Assembly: GCF_014648175.1 (NCBI RefSeq)
Contig: NZ_BMQP01000030.1
Coordinates: 31,784 to 95,783 of the forward strand
Direction: 5' to 3'
DNA: 64,000 nucleotides
Origin: Planobispora rosea
GTDB lineage: Bacteria; Actinomycetota; Actinomycetes; Streptosporangiales; Streptosporangiaceae
Shown: piece by piece, positions 23,654 to 32,206 of the stretch
Layout of the letters: every line of letters starts with the position of its first letter
Position numbering within the stretch: the stretch's first letter is position 1
Program-made: the position numbers and the translations under genes
The notes under the pieces: generated by a model
The model's input: the letters and a program-made list of their open reading frames with translations, nothing else
Database searches by the model: none
What the model was told of the DNA's origin: nothing

Positions 23654-26203
23654 TCAGTTCGCCGTGCAGGTCACCGCCGGGACGCCGTTGGTGCCGCTCT
23701 GGCTCGCGGTGAAGCCGAACGACGCCGACGCGTTCGGGGCCAGCGCGCCGTTCCAGGCGACGTTCCTGACGGAGACGTCGGCGCCGGTCTGGGTGTGCGT
23801 GCCGTTCCAGAGCTGGCTGATCACCTGGCCGTTCGCGAACTTCCAGGTGACGGTCCAGCCCCTGATGGCTGAACTGCCCTGGTTGGTGACGGTGACGTCG
23901 GCCTGGAAGGCGCCCTGCCAGGAGTTGCTCACCTTGTAGACGGCCGAGCAGCCTCCGGCCGGGGTGTCGGTCGTGGTGAACGACGTGCGCTCCGACGCCT
24001 CGGAGGAGTTGCCCGCGGCGTCCCGGGCCACCACGTGCACGCTGTACTCCGTGGCGGGGGACAGCCCGGTCAGGTCGAAGGAGGTCCCCGAGGCGGTCCC
24101 CACCTTCGCGGTGCCGCGGTAGACGTCGTAGCCGGTGACGCCGACGTTGTCGGTGGAGGCCGCCCAGGTCAGCCGGGCGGTGCTCCCGGTGATCGCGGAG
24201 ACGGCGGGCTTGCCGGGCTTCGAGGGCGCGATCTCGTCGTCCTCGGGCGGCGGCTCGTCACCGGGCGGGTTGCCCCAGATCTTGGTGCTCCCGGAGTAGA
24301 GCGTGATGTTGTCCACCCGCACCGGGGTCGAGCCCGGCGTGGTGGACACGCCCCTGTACGACCAGTCGTTGGACGGGTCCCAGGTCCCGGCGCTGGCGAT
24401 GCGGAACTGGACCTCGCGCCGGTGCTGCGACTGCCCGGCGGGGGAGATCGAGGTGCCGGAGCAGTTGACCGTGATGTAGTAGGTCTTGCCGGACAGCAGG
24501 GTCGGGCCGGTCGGGGGCGAGCACTGGTTGTAGGCCGACGAGACCGTGATCTGGTTCGCGGTGGTGTCGCCGTCGAGGGTGAAGTAGTAGCGGAAGGAGC
24601 CGTCGGTCAGGTTCCGGGCGGGCCAGGCGGACTGGTTGCGGACGATCGCCTTGATCTCGGTGAAGGTGCTCCCGGTGGCGTTCACCCCGGCCTCGACGAA
24701 GATCTCGGGGCCGTCGGGGGTCTCCTTGGGCGGGAAGTCCGCCGCCGGGGTTCCGCCGTACTCGCCGTACAGGCGGGCCAGCGCGCTGGTGAAGCCGGCG
24801 TTGTAGTCGGTGGCGACCTCGTTCATCACGAAGTCGTCGCGCTTGTCGGTGTAGGCGTCGTCGGGCGAGGGCGGGCCGCCGACGAGCGCGCCGTACAGGG
24901 TGTGCCGGGTCTCGACCGGGTTGGTGATCTGGTCGGTCCAGGAGCCGTGCGCGGTGCGGTGGTGCGGGTTCTTCGGCGGGTTGGCGCCGAAACCGATCAC
25001 GTAGGAGGACCTGCGGGGGTTGTCGCCGAGTGCGTAGTCGATCTGCCGCTTCGCGAAGTCGTGATATCTCGCCTTACGGGTGCTGTCGGTGATCGAGTCG
25101 GCGTGCACGAGCGCCGCGAACGAGGTGTTGGCCGCGTAGCGCAGCGACCCCCACCGGTCCAGTACGGCCTGGCCGCCGGGCGAGTAGTTCACCCGCTGCC
25201 CGTTGACCCCGACCGTCCAGTAGTCCAACCACCGGTTGGCGTCGTCGAGGTAGCGCTGCTTGCCGGTGAGCTTGTTCAGCAGCACGTAGGCGCCGTAGGA
25301 CTTGTCGTCCCAGGCGATCGTCCACCGGTAGGACCTGGTGGTGGACTGCGGCTCGGTGCCGAGGTTGTCGTAGTACGACTCGGCCTTGGCGAGATAGGAC
25401 GCCTCGCCGGTGGCCCGGTGCAGCCAGATCGCGCCCCAGACCAGCTCGTCGTTGTAACCGCTCCAGGAGTTGTAGTAACCCTGGGCGTCGGTGATGCACT
25501 CGCTGTACTTCTTGCGCACGGTGTCGGCGAAGGTGTAGAGCTCCCGCGCGTGCTTCACCAGCGTGTCAGCATAAGTCGGGTTTGTCGGGCGGAAGACGAT
25601 CGACGAGGCCGCCATCGCCGCCGCCGTCTCGCCGGCCAGGTCCGACCCGCCGCAGGAGGCGTCGATCTTGAACGCGGGCCGGTCCATCGGCATCGCCTCG
25701 GCCGGGCCCCACCAGGCGTGGTCCCGGCCGCCGTGGCCGACCTGTCCGTAGAGGACGTTCGGCGAGGGGTGCGCCTTGATGAAGTAGTCGTTGACGAACT
25801 TCAGGTTGTTCAGCAGGTGGGTGAGCTGCCCGGAGTCGGCGTAGGCGTCGCGGTACTCCACCGCGCCCCAGGCCAGCATGGTCGTGGTGAAGGCCATCGG
25901 CAGGCCGAACTTCACGTGGTCGCCCGCGTCGTACCAGCCGCCGGTCAGATCGAGCCCGGCGTCCTTGCCGTCGTCGAGCGCCGAGTCACCGCGCCAGGAG
26001 ACGCGGTTCCAGCTCGGCAGCTTCCCGGACTGCTGCGCCTCGTAGAACCAGATGGACTTCTGCAGCGCCTCGGCGTAGTTGAACTCCGCCGCGGCGGAGG
26101 CCGAGGAGCCGGAGGAACCGGAAGCGGCGGAGGCGGCGGAGACGGCGGGCGCCGGGACGGCCGTCAGGGCCGCCAGGGCGAGCACCGCCAGGGGTTTCTT
26201 CAT
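23654..26203 (-). CDS. Secreted processive GH9 endoglucanase, GH9-CBM3c-FN3-CBM2
   Basis: 849 aa. Signal peptide and Ser/Ala linker (about 1-38), GH9 (about 40-490), a CBM3c-type domain (about 505-650), FN3 (about 665-750) and CBM2 (about 755-849). The catalytic Asp pair is in YDAGDHVKF and the acid Glu in MNEVATDYNAGF. GH9 directly fused to CBM3c is the architecture of Thermobifida Cel9A-type processive endoglucanases. It acts on crystalline cellulose together with the GH48 exoglucanase encoded just upstream; a hairpin in the 113-bp gap could lower its expression relative to GH48. Confidence 0.95.
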   Translation of the reverse strand: MKKPLAVLALAALTAVPAPAVSAASAASGSSGSSASAAAEFNYAEALQKSIWFYEAQQSGKLPSWNRVSWRGDSALDDGKDAGLDLTGGWYDAGDHVKFGLPMAFTTTMLAWGAVEYRDAYADSGQLTHLLNNLKFVNDYFIKAHPSPNVLYGQVGHGGRDHAWWGPAEAMPMDRPAFKIDASCGGSDLAGETAAAMAASSIVFRPTNPTYADTLVKHARELYTFADTVRKKYSECITDAQGYYNSWSGYNDELVWGAIWLHRATGEASYLAKAESYYDNLGTEPQSTTRSYRWTIAWDDKSYGAYVLLNKLTGKQRYLDDANRWLDYWTVGVNGQRVNYSPGGQAVLDRWGSLRYAANTSFAALVHADSITDSTRKARYHDFAKRQIDYALGDNPRRSSYVIGFGANPPKNPHHRTAHGSWTDQITNPVETRHTLYGALVGGPPSPDDAYTDKRDDFVMNEVATDYNAGFTSALARLYGEYGGTPAADFPPKETPDGPEIFVEAGVNATGSTFTEIKAIVRNQSAWPARNLTDGSFRYYFTLDGDTTANQITVSSAYNQCSPPTGPTLLSGKTYYITVNCSGTSISPAGQSQHRREVQFRIASAGTWDPSNDWSYRGVSTTPGSTPVRVDNITLYSGSTKIWGNPPGDEPPPEDDEIAPSKPGKPAVSAITGSTARLTWAASTDNVGVTGYDVYRGTAKVGTASGTSFDLTGLSPATEYSVHVVARDAAGNSSEASERTSFTTTDTPAGGCSAVYKVSNSWQGAFQADVTVTNQGSSAIRGWTVTWKFANGQVISQLWNGTHTQTGADVSVRNVAWNGALAPNASASFGFTASQSGTNGVPAVTCTAN

Positions 26204-26240
26204 GGGGGGTGCCTCTCGGGGAGTAGGGGGTGCCTCTCAT
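26203..26240. repeat. Direct repeat at the GH9 start
   Basis: GGGGGTGCCTCTC occurs twice with a period of about 22 bp just upstream of the GH9 start; the second copy contains a decoy CAT/ATG. Function unknown. Confidence 0.5.
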
Positions 26241-26258
26241 GGAGAAGGGTGGAGTCCA

Positions 26259-26293
26259 GGGCGCGGCGGTAGGTCAGGGTTACCGCCGCGCCC
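26259..26293 (-). terminator. 13-bp perfect hairpin between GH48 and GH9
   Basis: GGGCGCGGCGGTA and TACCGCCGCGCCC with a 9-nt loop, 24 bp past the GH48 stop. Strong stem without T-tract; probable partial terminator within a GH48-GH9 transcript. Confidence 0.6.
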
Positions 26294-26316
26294 CGGGGTC
26301 ATGCGGGCCGGTCAGG

Positions 26317-29259
26317 TCAGGGGAAGAGCCTGCCGTACTCGGCCAGGGCCACGGCCACGTCGACCTGGGCCCAGAACCGGTGGTAGTTGAAGGTCGGCGC
26401 GGGGCCGGTGCCCTTCAGGTAGGCGTCCACCTTCGGCCAGTCCGGGTCGTTCTTGTAGAAGGACCGGATGGACAGGAAGGTGGAGTTGCTGTCGATCACG
26501 TCGCCGTTGGGCATCTTGCCGGTCCAGCCGGCCGGGACGTAGACCGGGTCGTCGAGGCGGTTGTAGTCGGCCTTCGTCTCGGTGGTCGAGACGCCCTTGG
26601 GGTCCTGGTTGTTCTTCCACATGCCGTCGAGCAGACCCTTGGCGACGTCACGCGCCTTGGTGTCGCCGGACTTGGCCGCGTAGTACATCAGGACCTTGGC
26701 GTAGGAACCGGCCACGCCCACGTCGGTGGTGTAGTCGCGGATGCTGACGTGCAGGCCGGCGTTGGAGCCGGGGTTGGCCGGGTTCCAGGTGTCGGGCTGG
26801 CCGGTCCACACCAGCGTCGAGGGGATCTGGTAGGTCCCGTCGGCGTTGATCGTGGTGTTGTCGGTGGCCCACTTGACCCACTTGTCCAGCACGACCTTGG
26901 CGTCGGCGTTGCCGGTGGCGTAGTACAGCTCCGCCACGCGCTCCATCGACCAGGCCTGGAAGCCGAACCACTGGTTCGACGGCGGGTCGTGGTAGACGGG
27001 CTGCCAGTCGTAGGCCATGCCGTAGAAGGTCGGCAGGTTCGACGGCGGGGTGGCGTAGTGGCCCTGCCAGCTGTTGGTCGCGCCGCCCGCGATCGCGCCC
27101 TCGGACGACTGCAGCCAGCGGTAGAACTCCAGCTGCCGCTTCAGGCTGGTGCTCCAGTCCTGTACGGCGGTCGCCCCCTTGGGCTTGAGCGCGTCCACGC
27201 TGGACAGCACCCAGGCGGCCATCGGGTTCTGGTAGCCGGAGTGGTTGTGGCTGGAGCCGATCCGCCAGGCCCAGCCCGCGGAGGTGTCGATCGCGCCGCC
27301 CCAGGCGTAGTACCAGCTCAGCAGGTAGGCGGAGCTGTCCTTGCCGGTGCCGGCCGGGCAGGAGGTGCTGGTGCAGCCCTGCTTCTTGAAGTACTTGTCG
27401 TACATCGCGTAGCGCAGGTAGTCGCCCATCTTCGCGGCCTTGGCGACCGTCGAGGAGATCTGCGACTCCTTGCCCTGCTCCTTGGCCCAGACGTGCGCCC
27501 AGTAGGCCACCTGGACGGCGCGGGCGTCGGCGTCGGGGGCGTTGGTGTACTTCCACTGCTTGGCGTAGGAGGAGTCACCGGTGAACAGGTCCAGGAACCC
27601 GTTCTTGCCGCCGTGCTTGAAGGTGTCGCAGGACGGCTGCGGGATGGTCTCGAAGACCGACTCCTCGGGACCGCGCTGGTAGGTGTTGATGTAGGCGGGC
27701 CTGGTCGTGCCGTCGCCGCAGCGGCCGAAGCCGTAGGTGTTGTCGACGTCGAGCAGCCAGTGCATGCCGTACACGTCGCTGGTGCCATAGGCGGTCTTCA
27801 GCTCGCCTGCGATCGGGTCCACGCCGACGCTGACGCCGCCGTCCAGCTTGGACGGGTACTGCTTGATGTCGTCCCACTCACCGGCGTAGGTCGCGGGCTT
27901 GGACGGGTTGTAGAACGAGTTCGTCGGCTGGTCGGCCGTGGCCGGGATGATGTACTTCTCCATCGACGCCCAGGCCTCGTTGAACTTGCTCCAGTCGCCG
28001 GTCACCTTGCCGTAGGCCGCCTCCAGCCACAGGTAGTAGCTGTAGGCCTCGGAGGTGGTCTCGTGCCCGTGGTCCGGGGCCTCGACCAGGAACGTCTCGA
28101 CCGAGTGGTACGGCACGCCCTCGGGGGAGAAGTAGCCGTTGGCCGGGTCCTTGATCTTGTTGTACATCGTGGTGAAGCGCTTGATGTACTCGTTGTCGCC
28201 GCCGGGGGTGTCGTTGTCCACCTCGGTGGCGGTGGACTTCGCGGCGGTGTGCCCGGTGGCGGTGGCGGTGAACTCGGCGCTGCCGGAGGTCGTGTCGGCG
28301 TCCTCGGCGGCCTTGATCTTCACCGTCTGGGCGGTGTTCCAGTTGCTCGGGGTGAAGGTCAGCGAGGCGCCGGTGTCCACCGTGAGGTCGGCGTCGCCGC
28401 TGCTCCGCGCGGTCGTCACGGTGACGTTCGCCGCCGGGGCCTTGGAGAGCTTGACCGACAGGTTCGCGTCGCCGCCCTCGGGCACGGCGAGCGTGGCGGG
28501 GGTGACGACCACGGCGGGCGCGGTGTCGGTCTTCACGCTGATCCCGACCGGCTCGGAGGTCTTCGTCAGGCCCTTGTCGTCGGTGGCCCTGGCGGTGATC
28601 GAGTAGTCGCCGGCCGCCACGCCGGTCCAGTTGTAGGAGTACGGCGCGCTGGTGTCGGTGCCCAGCGGCGTGCTGCCGTTGAAGAACTCGACCTTGGCCA
28701 CCGTGCCGTCGGCGTCGGCCGCGTCGGCGGTGATCTCCACCGTGGCGGGCGCGGTGAAGGACGCCCCCGCGACCGGCTTGGTGATCTTGACGCTGGGGGC
28801 CTGGTTGCCCGGATCGCCGCCGCAGGTGGTGCCGTTGACCGTGAAGGCGGCCGGCTTGGGGTTGCTCCCGGACCAGCTGCCGTTGAAGCCGATGTTCACC
28901 GAGCCGCCGGTGGGGACCCTGCGGTTCCAGTCGAGGTTCTTGGCGGTGACGGAGGTTCCGTTCTGCGCCCAGGTCGCGCTCCAGCCCTGGACCATCTTCT
29001 GGGTGGTGGTCGGGAAGTCGAAGCCGAGGGTCCAGCCGTCCAGCGGGTCGCCCAGGTTCTTGATGGTCACGCTGGCGGTGAACCCGCCCTGCCAGTCGTT
29101 CGTCGAGTAGGCGACGTCACAGGAGACGGCCGCATGGGCAGGGGAGGCGGCGAGGGCGGTGAGCGTCCCGGCCGTTAGACTGAGCAGGGCCAGTGTGGCG
29201 ACGCGCCTTCGCCGTCTCGCCTGTGGGAGCGCTCCCGCTCTCGGGGGGTAAGGATGCAT
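26317..29259 (-). CDS. Secreted GH48 cellobiohydrolase, CBM2-Ig-Calx-beta-like-GH48
   Basis: 980 aa from ATG 29259, which has GGAGGATC upstream; an earlier in-frame ATG at 29310 is upstream of that SD and rejected. Basic signal peptide ending at AHA (about 43), CBM2 (about 45-147), an Ig-like domain (about 150-243), a Calx-beta-like domain (about 246-340) and GH48 (about 350-980). The proposed acid Glu lies in HGHETTSEAYSYY. GH48 enzymes release cellobiose processively from chain ends and are the key exoglucanase of bacterial cellulolysis. The promoter region carries a perfect CelR/CebR palindrome. Confidence 0.95.
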   Translation of the reverse strand: MHPYPPRAGALPQARRRRRVATLALLSLTAGTLTALAASPAHAAVSCDVAYSTNDWQGGFTASVTIKNLGDPLDGWTLGFDFPTTTQKMVQGWSATWAQNGTSVTAKNLDWNRRVPTGGSVNIGFNGSWSGSNPKPAAFTVNGTTCGGDPGNQAPSVKITKPVAGASFTAPATVEITADAADADGTVAKVEFFNGSTPLGTDTSAPYSYNWTGVAAGDYSITARATDDKGLTKTSEPVGISVKTDTAPAVVVTPATLAVPEGGDANLSVKLSKAPAANVTVTTARSSGDADLTVDTGASLTFTPSNWNTAQTVKIKAAEDADTTSGSAEFTATATGHTAAKSTATEVDNDTPGGDNEYIKRFTTMYNKIKDPANGYFSPEGVPYHSVETFLVEAPDHGHETTSEAYSYYLWLEAAYGKVTGDWSKFNEAWASMEKYIIPATADQPTNSFYNPSKPATYAGEWDDIKQYPSKLDGGVSVGVDPIAGELKTAYGTSDVYGMHWLLDVDNTYGFGRCGDGTTRPAYINTYQRGPEESVFETIPQPSCDTFKHGGKNGFLDLFTGDSSYAKQWKYTNAPDADARAVQVAYWAHVWAKEQGKESQISSTVAKAAKMGDYLRYAMYDKYFKKQGCTSTSCPAGTGKDSSAYLLSWYYAWGGAIDTSAGWAWRIGSSHNHSGYQNPMAAWVLSSVDALKPKGATAVQDWSTSLKRQLEFYRWLQSSEGAIAGGATNSWQGHYATPPSNLPTFYGMAYDWQPVYHDPPSNQWFGFQAWSMERVAELYYATGNADAKVVLDKWVKWATDNTTINADGTYQIPSTLVWTGQPDTWNPANPGSNAGLHVSIRDYTTDVGVAGSYAKVLMYYAAKSGDTKARDVAKGLLDGMWKNNQDPKGVSTTETKADYNRLDDPVYVPAGWTGKMPNGDVIDSNSTFLSIRSFYKNDPDWPKVDAYLKGTGPAPTFNYHRFWAQVDVAVALAEYGRLFP
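29224..29237. promoter_or_regulatory. Second CelR/CebR-like site inside the GH48 signal peptide
   Basis: TGGGAGCGCTCCCG matches the 14-bp operator at 13 positions and lies 22 bp into the coding sequence. Confidence 0.6.
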
Positions 29260-29340
29260 GGGAAAAGATCCTCCAGGGGTGACCCTCTGCGATTCCGCTG
29301 GTAGAGGCATCGCTTTAGATCAAGCAAGGATGAAAGGCGG

Positions 29341-29354
29341 TGGGAGCGCTCCCA
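29341..29354. promoter_or_regulatory. CelR/CebR operator upstream of GH48
   Basis: TGGGAGCGCTCCCA, the perfect 14-bp palindrome bound by CelR (Thermobifida) and CebR (Streptomyces), 82 bp before the GH48 start. Cellobiose or related sugars release the repressor in those organisms. Confidence 0.92.
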
Positions 29355-29662
29355 AAAGAGGATTCTGGAGAGTGCCCGGCGGATGTCAATGGCATGAGCC
29401 GCCGGTTACCGGGGGGTTTCCTTCCGATGCCGGTCAGGCGGTTGCGATCGACACGGCGGGTTTCCGGAATCTGAAACTTTCAGACTCCGCACGGCCCGGC
29501 CGGATTCCACGGGGCTCCGCCGGGTTCCGTACGGCTCCGCCGGCTCCGGAGCGGTTCCCGGTCCCGCAACCGCTCCGCCGCCCCTTCCGGCCGCCGGTTC
29601 GGGGCCCCGGGAGCCGGAAGGCTCCTCTCCCGGCCGGGGCGCCGTCCCGGCTCCGGGACGAC
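29355..29662. other. Intergenic region upstream of GH48
   Basis: No gene seen. It contains the second GAAACTTTC palindrome and G/C-rich short repeats of CCGG and GGTTCC type; the region upstream of the GH48 operator is the natural place for additional control. Confidence 0.4.
29471..29483. promoter_or_regulatory. GAAACTTTC palindrome upstream of GH48
   Basis: CTGAAACTTTCAG, a perfect 13-bp palindrome sharing the GAAACTTTC core with the site at 21869-21881, about 212 bp before the GH48 start. Confidence 0.5.
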
Positions 29663-29963
29663 TCAGCGCAGCGGCGGGTCGGCGCGCTCGACGCGGCCCA
29701 GGGCGGGCTCCGCCCACCATTCCCCGCCGCGCGGGGGCTCCATGCCGTAGACCGGATCCTCGCTCCATGCCGGAGACCGGATCCTCAGGGCCGTCGGTGC
29801 CGCGCGTGCACTGCCCGTTCGAGTGGCCGGACATGGAGATCCACAGGTAGGCGGGGTCCCCGCCCCGCAGAGCCTCCATGTTCCCCCGTCGGAACCCGAC
29901 AAGGATCATACGGGAAGGGTCATGAGTGCCGTTGAAGGGTTTTCCACCCCATCGGGCGTCCAC
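29663..29963 (-). pseudogene. Small hypothetical gene frameshifted by a 25-bp tandem duplication
   Basis: From GTG 29963 one frame reads a protein-like sequence (GGKPFNGTHDPSRMILVGF, then AYLWISMSGHSNGQCTRG, GPEDPV) that degenerates after about residue 65. A second frame continues it sensibly (DPVYGMEPPRGGEWWAEP) to a TGA at 29663. The switch coincides with a 25-bp direct duplication (29737-29786). Removing one copy restores one continuous ORF of about 91 codons. Function not recognised. It is either a recent pseudogene or a phase-variable gene. Confidence 0.6.
29737..29786. repeat. 25-bp tandem duplication causing a frameshift
   Basis: Copies 29737-29761 and 29762-29786 differ at a single base. 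25 is not a multiple of 3, so the duplication changes frame. Confidence 0.92.
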
Positions 29964-30225
29964 TATCCATAACGGTCACGGGATGTTCATCTCACGCGAA
30001 TCTCGCCGGTGACCAGGAAAAACCCCGGCCGCGAGCGGCGGGACCTGGCGAGGACGGAGGGCTCCCGAGGGAATGCGGACAGACGCACGCGGCAGGTATT
30101 CTCGTATTGTCGGGAGTCCGGGGCTGTGCCCCCTTGATCGTCCCTGTACGTTGGCCTTAACCGGCCATCGCGCCTGTCGAACCACAACACCGTTCCCACG
30201 GCCAGGCTCCTAGGGCAGGCGAACC

Positions 30226-30609
30226 ATGACGAAGCTGTCTATCCAGGTCACCCACTATCGCACCTGCGTGGTCGTCTCGGTGGCCGGAGACCTGGACAAG
30301 ATCTCGACCCCCCAATTGGACCAGGCGTTCACGGACCTGCTGGCGGACGGGCACGTTCATCTCATCGCCGACGTGTCGGAGCTCGAGTTCTGCGACTCCA
30401 CCGGGGTGTGGCTGCTTCTGTCGGGACTGCGCCGGACCTACGAGGCGGGTGGCTGGTTACGCCTGGCCGGGGTCCGGGGCTTCCTGCAGCGGCTTCTGGA
30501 GCTCACCCGGCTCAGCGACGCCTTCCCCACCGACGCGACCGTCGACGACTCCCTGCGCCACGCGCCCGTCCGGCGCTCCGGCCCCACTCCGCCGCCGACG
30601 GTCGCCTGA
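30226..30609 (+). CDS. STAS-domain anti-sigma factor antagonist
   Basis: 127 aa, a single STAS domain (about 5-108) plus a short Pro-rich tail. The phospho-acceptor motif is FCDSTGVW, with Ser at about residue 53, as in SpoIIAA/RsbV. Unphosphorylated, such proteins bind an RsbW-type anti-sigma kinase and free a sigma factor. No RsbW-type kinase or sigma factor is adjacent; the convergent Ser/Thr kinase is of the Hanks type and is not an obvious partner. Cytosolic. Confidence 0.88.
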   Translation: MTKLSIQVTHYRTCVVVSVAGDLDKISTPQLDQAFTDLLADGHVHLIADVSELEFCDSTGVWLLLSGLRRTYEAGGWLRLAGVRGFLQRLLELTRLSDAFPTDATVDDSLRHAPVRRSGPTPPPTVA

Positions 30610-30619
30610 CCCGCCCCGG

Positions 30620-30770
30620 TCACCGTCCCAGCCGGTCCCGGACCATCGTCCCGGAGCGCTCCGAGGTCACCGTCCGAGCCGGTCCGGGGTCATCGTCCCG
30701 AGGTGCTGCGAGGTCATCGTCCCGGGGTGCTCCGAGGCGCCGCCCCGGAGCATCCCCGGATCACCGTCCC
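30620..30770. repeat. Imperfect 22-25-bp minisatellite filling the STAS-kinase gap
   Basis: The core TCAYCGTCCC recurs at 30620, 30643, 30668, 30690, 30714 and 30761 (spacing about 23-25 bp, with one degenerate unit near 30737). The right-most unit contains the kinase stop codon (TCA at 30761). Confidence 0.8.
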
Positions 30771-32206
30771 ATGGCGCGCTCCACCTCCATGAGCTGGCGC
30801 TCCAGATCCCTCCGGAGCCGGTCGCTGAGGGCTCTCTCGCCGTGCCGGATGGCGATCTTCTGCTGGACCCGTACGAGATCGTCGGTGCAGCAGACGCTGT
30901 CGGCCAGCACCTGCCGCAGGTCGAGGGCCACATCCGAGCGGATCTCGCCCGCTCTCTGGCCGCTGGTCAGCAGGGCGTTGAAGCGCCGGACGCTCTCTTC
31001 GAGCGTGGGCGCGGACGCCCCCGCGGTCTCCGTCCAGGGCTCCGGCGCCGACTTCGGCTTCGGCTTCGGTGTCTTCTCCGGCCGCGTGGCGGGGCGGTCC
31101 GTCGGTTCGGCGGACCGTTCCCGGGCCGGTTTCCCGGTGGGCGACGGGCTCCCGGTCCCGGGCTGGGACGAGGGGGAGTCGGGAGCGGGAGAGCCCGAGG
31201 CCGCGGTGGTCCGCGGGTGCGAGGTCGAGCCGGAGGCGACGGCGGAGGGCGGCCATCCGCCGGGGAGACCGCCGGCCGGCAGCCAGAAGATGACCCCCGC
31301 GACGAGGGCCGCCACCGCCACCGATCCCGCCAGCGCCACCCAGGCGTGGGAGCCGGCCTGCTCCCTGGCCCGGTTCTCGGACAGGGCCTTCTCCAGGACG
31401 GCCGCCGCCTCCTGCGCCCGTGGCCGGGACCGCGGGCCGTGCGCCAGACAGCGCTGGCACAGCGCCGAGACCTCCCTCGGCAGCCCCGGGACGTGGACGG
31501 CGGGCGGAGGTCCTTCGCGCTGGGCCTGCTCGATCTCCTCCCACGTCCGCTCGGGGTACGGCGTGCGGCCGGTGAGCATCTCGAACAGCAGCACGCCGAG
31601 CGAGTAGACGTCGTTGGCGGGATGGGCGCCCGCGCGGGTCAGGCGTTCGGGCGCCACGTAGGGCGGCGTGCCGGCCTCGCTGGCCGGGTCGTCGTCCTCC
31701 TCCCCGGCGAGGGCGGCGATGCCGAAGTCGAGCAGCTTGGCCCCGTCCGCGGTGAGCAGCACGTTCTCGGCGGTGACGTCCCGGTGGACGATGCCCCGCT
31801 CGTGGGCGGCGGCCAGGACGGTGGCCACCCTGCGGGCCACTTCCACCGCCTCGGGCCAGGGCAGCGGTCCCTCGGCGATCCGCTCGGCCAGCGGGCGTCC
31901 CTCCAGCAGCCGCATCACCACGTAGGCCGCCAGGCGGCCCTGGGCGGTGACCGTCTCCCCGTAGTCGTACACCTCGATCGCGTCGGGGTGGATGAGCCGG
32001 GCGGTGGCCCGCGCCTCGCGGCGGATCGGCTCCCGATCCGCCCCGAGGTCGGCGTCCAGTACCTTGATCGCGACCGTCCGCTGCAGGGACTGGTCGAAGG
32101 CGCGCCAGACGACGCTCATCCCGCCCCTGCCGATCGGCTCCATCAGCCGGTATCTGCGGGTGAGCACGTCGCCCGCGCGCAACCCGCGGCGCTCAGGCCG
32201 ACTCAC
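30761..32206 (-). CDS. Transmembrane Ser/Thr protein kinase (PknB-like)
   Basis: 481 aa from a GTG at 32206 that overlaps the 3' end of the lacI gene by 14 nt; a longer frame to 32248 is antisense-like and rejected. Kinase domain about 18-280: GRGGMSVVW loop, Lys48, HRD (141-143) with VTAEN, DFG (160-162) and APE. One TM helix (about 289-309) follows, then an external Pro/Ser/Thr-rich linker and a roughly 100-residue helical domain with adjacent cysteines (SVCC). No PASTA repeats. The overlap with lacI suggests co-transcription with the cellulase regulator. Confidence 0.92.
   Translation of the reverse strand: MSRPERRGLRAGDVLTRRYRLMEPIGRGGMSVVWRAFDQSLQRTVAIKVLDADLGADREPIRREARATARLIHPDAIEVYDYGETVTAQGRLAAYVVMRLLEGRPLAERIAEGPLPWPEAVEVARRVATVLAAAHERGIVHRDVTAENVLLTADGAKLLDFGIAALAGEEDDDPASEAGTPPYVAPERLTRAGAHPANDVYSLGVLLFEMLTGRTPYPERTWEEIEQAQREGPPPAVHVPGLPREVSALCQRCLAHGPRSRPRAQEAAAVLEKALSENRAREQAGSHAWVALAGSVAVAALVAGVIFWLPAGGLPGGWPPSAVASGSTSHPRTTAASGSPAPDSPSSQPGTGSPSPTGKPARERSAEPTDRPATRPEKTPKPKPKSAPEPWTETAGASAPTLEESVRRFNALLTSGQRAGEIRSDVALDLRQVLADSVCCTDDLVRVQQKIAIRHGERALSDRLRRDLERQLMEVERAMGR

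Noticed and set aside
19861..29178. Four very long plus-strand ORFs (up to 982 codons) opposite the glycoside hydrolases
   Set aside because: They are antisense shadows created by high third-position GC; they are rich in Gly, Arg, Val and Pro, lack motifs, and the minus strand encodes well-formed enzymes.
29260..29310. 17-residue N-terminal extension of GH48
   Set aside because: It is upstream of the clear GGAGGATC SD and would disrupt the signal peptide.
30620..30770. Possible CRISPR array
   Set aside because: Units are imperfect and contiguous with no unique spacers, and no cas gene is nearby.
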